DNA of 64,000 bases from Novosphingobium sp. AAP83 (GTDB taxonomy: Bacteria > Pseudomonadota > Alphaproteobacteria > Sphingomonadales > Sphingomonadaceae): positions 205,161 to 269,160 of the forward strand of contig NZ_LJHY01000003.1 in assembly GCF_001295795.1 (NCBI RefSeq). Direction: 5' to 3'. This document shows positions 62,875-64,000 of this stretch, piece by piece; position 1 is the stretch's first letter, and every line of letters begins with the position of its first letter. A model generated the notes under the pieces. The model was given only the letters and a program-made list of their open reading frames with translations. It did not search any database and was not told the DNA's origin. The position numbers were made by a program, and so were the translations under genes.

Positions 62875-63785
62875 GGTGTCTCCACCGCTACGACAGCGTC
62901 TGCGATACGGTTGAGCGAGCAACTATCGCCTTCCAGTTTCAGCGCCCAACGCACAGCCCCCGTCAGTAGCGCCGTCATTTCAGGTTCGTTGAATGATGCT
63001 GCGGTATGTCCGCCTGCTGAATAGAGCGCGCGCCCTTTGCCTACACACCGCCACCACGCAATCGGGTGATCAGTTCCCATGGCCAGTTCCTGACCAAACA
63101 CCCCCTTCTGGACGTAAGTTTTTTCGTCCAAAGTGGCGAGCACGGTGATTCCGGGGCGGCGCGGCGATTTGTCGAACGAATACCATTCGTCGGTACGCTC
63201 GATCGAGGCAGGCAAATTGCGCGTGGCCGGGTGCGAACGCTCTTCGATCCGCATGGTAGCCTTCTGGAACTGGGGATCCATCGGATGCCCGATAAAGTGC
63301 GTGCCGATGACGGTATCGACATACCAGCCCCATGCATCGTGCGAATTATCGCCAGCAGCGTGTATGCCTACATAACCGCCACCGTTTTCAAGGAACGCTT
63401 TGAAGGCGGCGCGCTGTGCAGGCGTAAACACGTCACCGCTGGTATTGTTGAAGATCACCGCATCGAAGCGTGCCAGAATGGCTGGCGAAAAGGTCGCACC
63501 GTTTTCGGTCTGAAAATGCCCCCATCCGTTGTCCTTGGCTAGCTTGGCAAACAGCACATTGCCCGCCGGGATTGCCTCTTCATGGCGGAAGCCGTTGGTT
63601 TTGGAAAAGACCAGTATGGCCGGCCGGTTGATTTGCGCAGGAAGCGCGGGCGGAGCCGTTTCATAAACCTTCAAACCACCCAGCATAACGCGGTGGATTG
63701 TGTCCCAGTTGCGCCAGGCGTTGAATGCCAGAATTGCGGCAAGCGCCAGCGAAATCCAAAGGACGATTTTAATGATCTTTCGCAA
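62871..63785 (-). CDS. ThuA-domain protein, membrane-anchored
   Basis: 304 aa. An N-terminal membrane anchor (residues 5-24, IKIVLWISLALAAILAFNAW) is followed by the ThuA fold: ILVFSKTNGFRHEEAIPAG, FDAVIFNNTSGDVFTPAQR, GGGYVGIHAAGDNSHDAWGWYVDTVIGTHFIGHP and DEWYSFDKSPR. It is about 60 residues shorter than the first ThuA. It is the first gene of the minus-strand locus and is coupled to the Gfo/Idh/MocA gene by ATGA. Role probably in modification of a 3-keto-glycoside. Confidence 0.86.
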   Translation of the reverse strand: MRKIIKIVLWISLALAAILAFNAWRNWDTIHRVMLGGLKVYETAPPALPAQINRPAILVFSKTNGFRHEEAIPAGNVLFAKLAKDNGWGHFQTENGATFSPAILARFDAVIFNNTSGDVFTPAQRAAFKAFLENGGGYVGIHAAGDNSHDAWGWYVDTVIGTHFIGHPMDPQFQKATMRIEERSHPATRNLPASIERTDEWYSFDKSPRRPGITVLATLDEKTYVQKGVFGQELAMGTDHPIAWWRCVGKGRALYSAGGHTAASFNEPEMTALLTGAVRWALKLEGDSCSLNRIADAVVAVETP

Positions 63786-63957
63786 CGTCTTACGCCTCCA
63801 CTAATTGGGGAATTAGCATTTTTCATGCGTGCCGCGGCTGCCTCGCTCCCGTTGCGGCAGTATAGGGACGTTCGATAGCGTTCGATTAATGCCTTAACCA
63901 GCAGTATCGTGCTTGCGGGGCTTGCTTCATCGCAACTGGGATATCTAGGCTCAGGAC
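63786..63957. other. Upstream region of the ThuA/3-keto-sugar operon
   Basis: It contains an inverted repeat CTAATT-gggg-AATTAG (63801-63816), 16 bases upstream of the operon start, that could be an operator. The motif TTAGCATTT is also present just upstream of the RhaEW gene. The far part leads into the transposase end and may include the IS terminal repeat, which cannot be fixed without the other end. Confidence 0.35.
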
Positions 63958-64000
63958 TCATTGATTGAGCCAGAAGATGACGGTTGCGGCGATGCAGATG
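63958..64000 (-). mobile_element. IS5-family-like transposase, last 13 residues, cut by the right edge
   Basis: The minus strand reads ICIAATVIFWLNQ and a stop (TGA at 63960-63958). This ending is typical of the C-terminus of IS5-family transposases. The rest of the element is outside the window. It shows that an insertion sequence flanks the 3-keto-sugar locus. Confidence 0.5.

Overview
The window comes from an aerobic anoxygenic phototrophic alphaproteobacterium, most likely of the order Sphingomonadales. The basis is the gene order of the photosynthesis cluster, an oxygen-dependent cyclase (acsF) as the only cyclase gene present, a TonB-dependent receptor, and a RhaI / RhaEW-type rhamnose pathway. 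Species cannot be named from the sequence alone.

Positions 1-22000 hold one part of a photosynthesis gene cluster. On the minus strand, reading away from about 5.8 kb, are ppaA/aerR, ppsR, bchG, a pucC-like gene and bchP, which is cut by the left edge. On the plus strand is a tightly coupled operon: bchF-bchN-bchB-bchH-bchL-bchM-lhaA-puhA-puhB-puhC-(96 aa unknown)-acsF-puhE-hemA. Most junctions are ATGA-type overlaps. A convergent gene for a lipid-anchored cytochrome c2-like protein follows, separated by two hairpins. The set covers Mg insertion (BchH), methylation (BchM), ring closure (AcsF), dark protochlorophyllide reduction (BchNBL), vinyl hydration (BchF), esterification and phytyl reduction (BchG, BchP), and assembly of the reaction centre and LH1. 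PpsR-like palindromes lie upstream of bchF and between ppsR and bchG. puf, crt, bchCXYZ and bchDI are not in the window.

Positions 22000-32160 hold a second unit. A TetR regulator diverges from an operon for a periplasmic tryptophan-tryptophylquinone (TTQ) amine dehydrogenase: mauB, mauE, mauD, mauA, two monohaem cytochromes c, a TonB-dependent receptor, an aldehyde dehydrogenase and an acyl-CoA ligase. It reads as a path from amine to aldehyde, acid and acyl-CoA, in the style of an aromatic amine dehydrogenase (aau) cluster without mauG.

Positions 32200-42500 hold a two-component system divergent from a tripartite RND efflux operon (adaptor, heavy-metal-type pump, outer membrane factor), with a large imperfect palindrome between them, then a convergent P-type ATPase.

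Positions 42500-54000 are a rhamnose region: a stand-alone lipoyl-domain protein, an alpha-L-rhamnosidase without its N-terminal part, rhaI, a RhaEW-type aldolase-dehydrogenase, rhamnulokinase, L-lactate dehydrogenase, the RhaT symporter and a DeoR regulator. Together they take L-rhamnose to pyruvate and DHAP. Behind deoR is a gene graveyard with fragments of an exported protein, an SMP-30 lactonase and a GH2 glycosidase.

Positions 54100-64000 begin with a secreted SGNH hydrolase, followed by a minus-strand run of two ThuA proteins, a GMC oxidoreductase with its gluconate-dehydrogenase-type small subunit, two xylose-isomerase-like TIM-barrel proteins, an MFS transporter and a Gfo/Idh/MocA dehydrogenase. 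This is a plausible 3-keto-glycoside catabolic locus. The right edge cuts the C-terminal end of an IS5-like transposase. No tRNA, rRNA or CRISPR array was seen.
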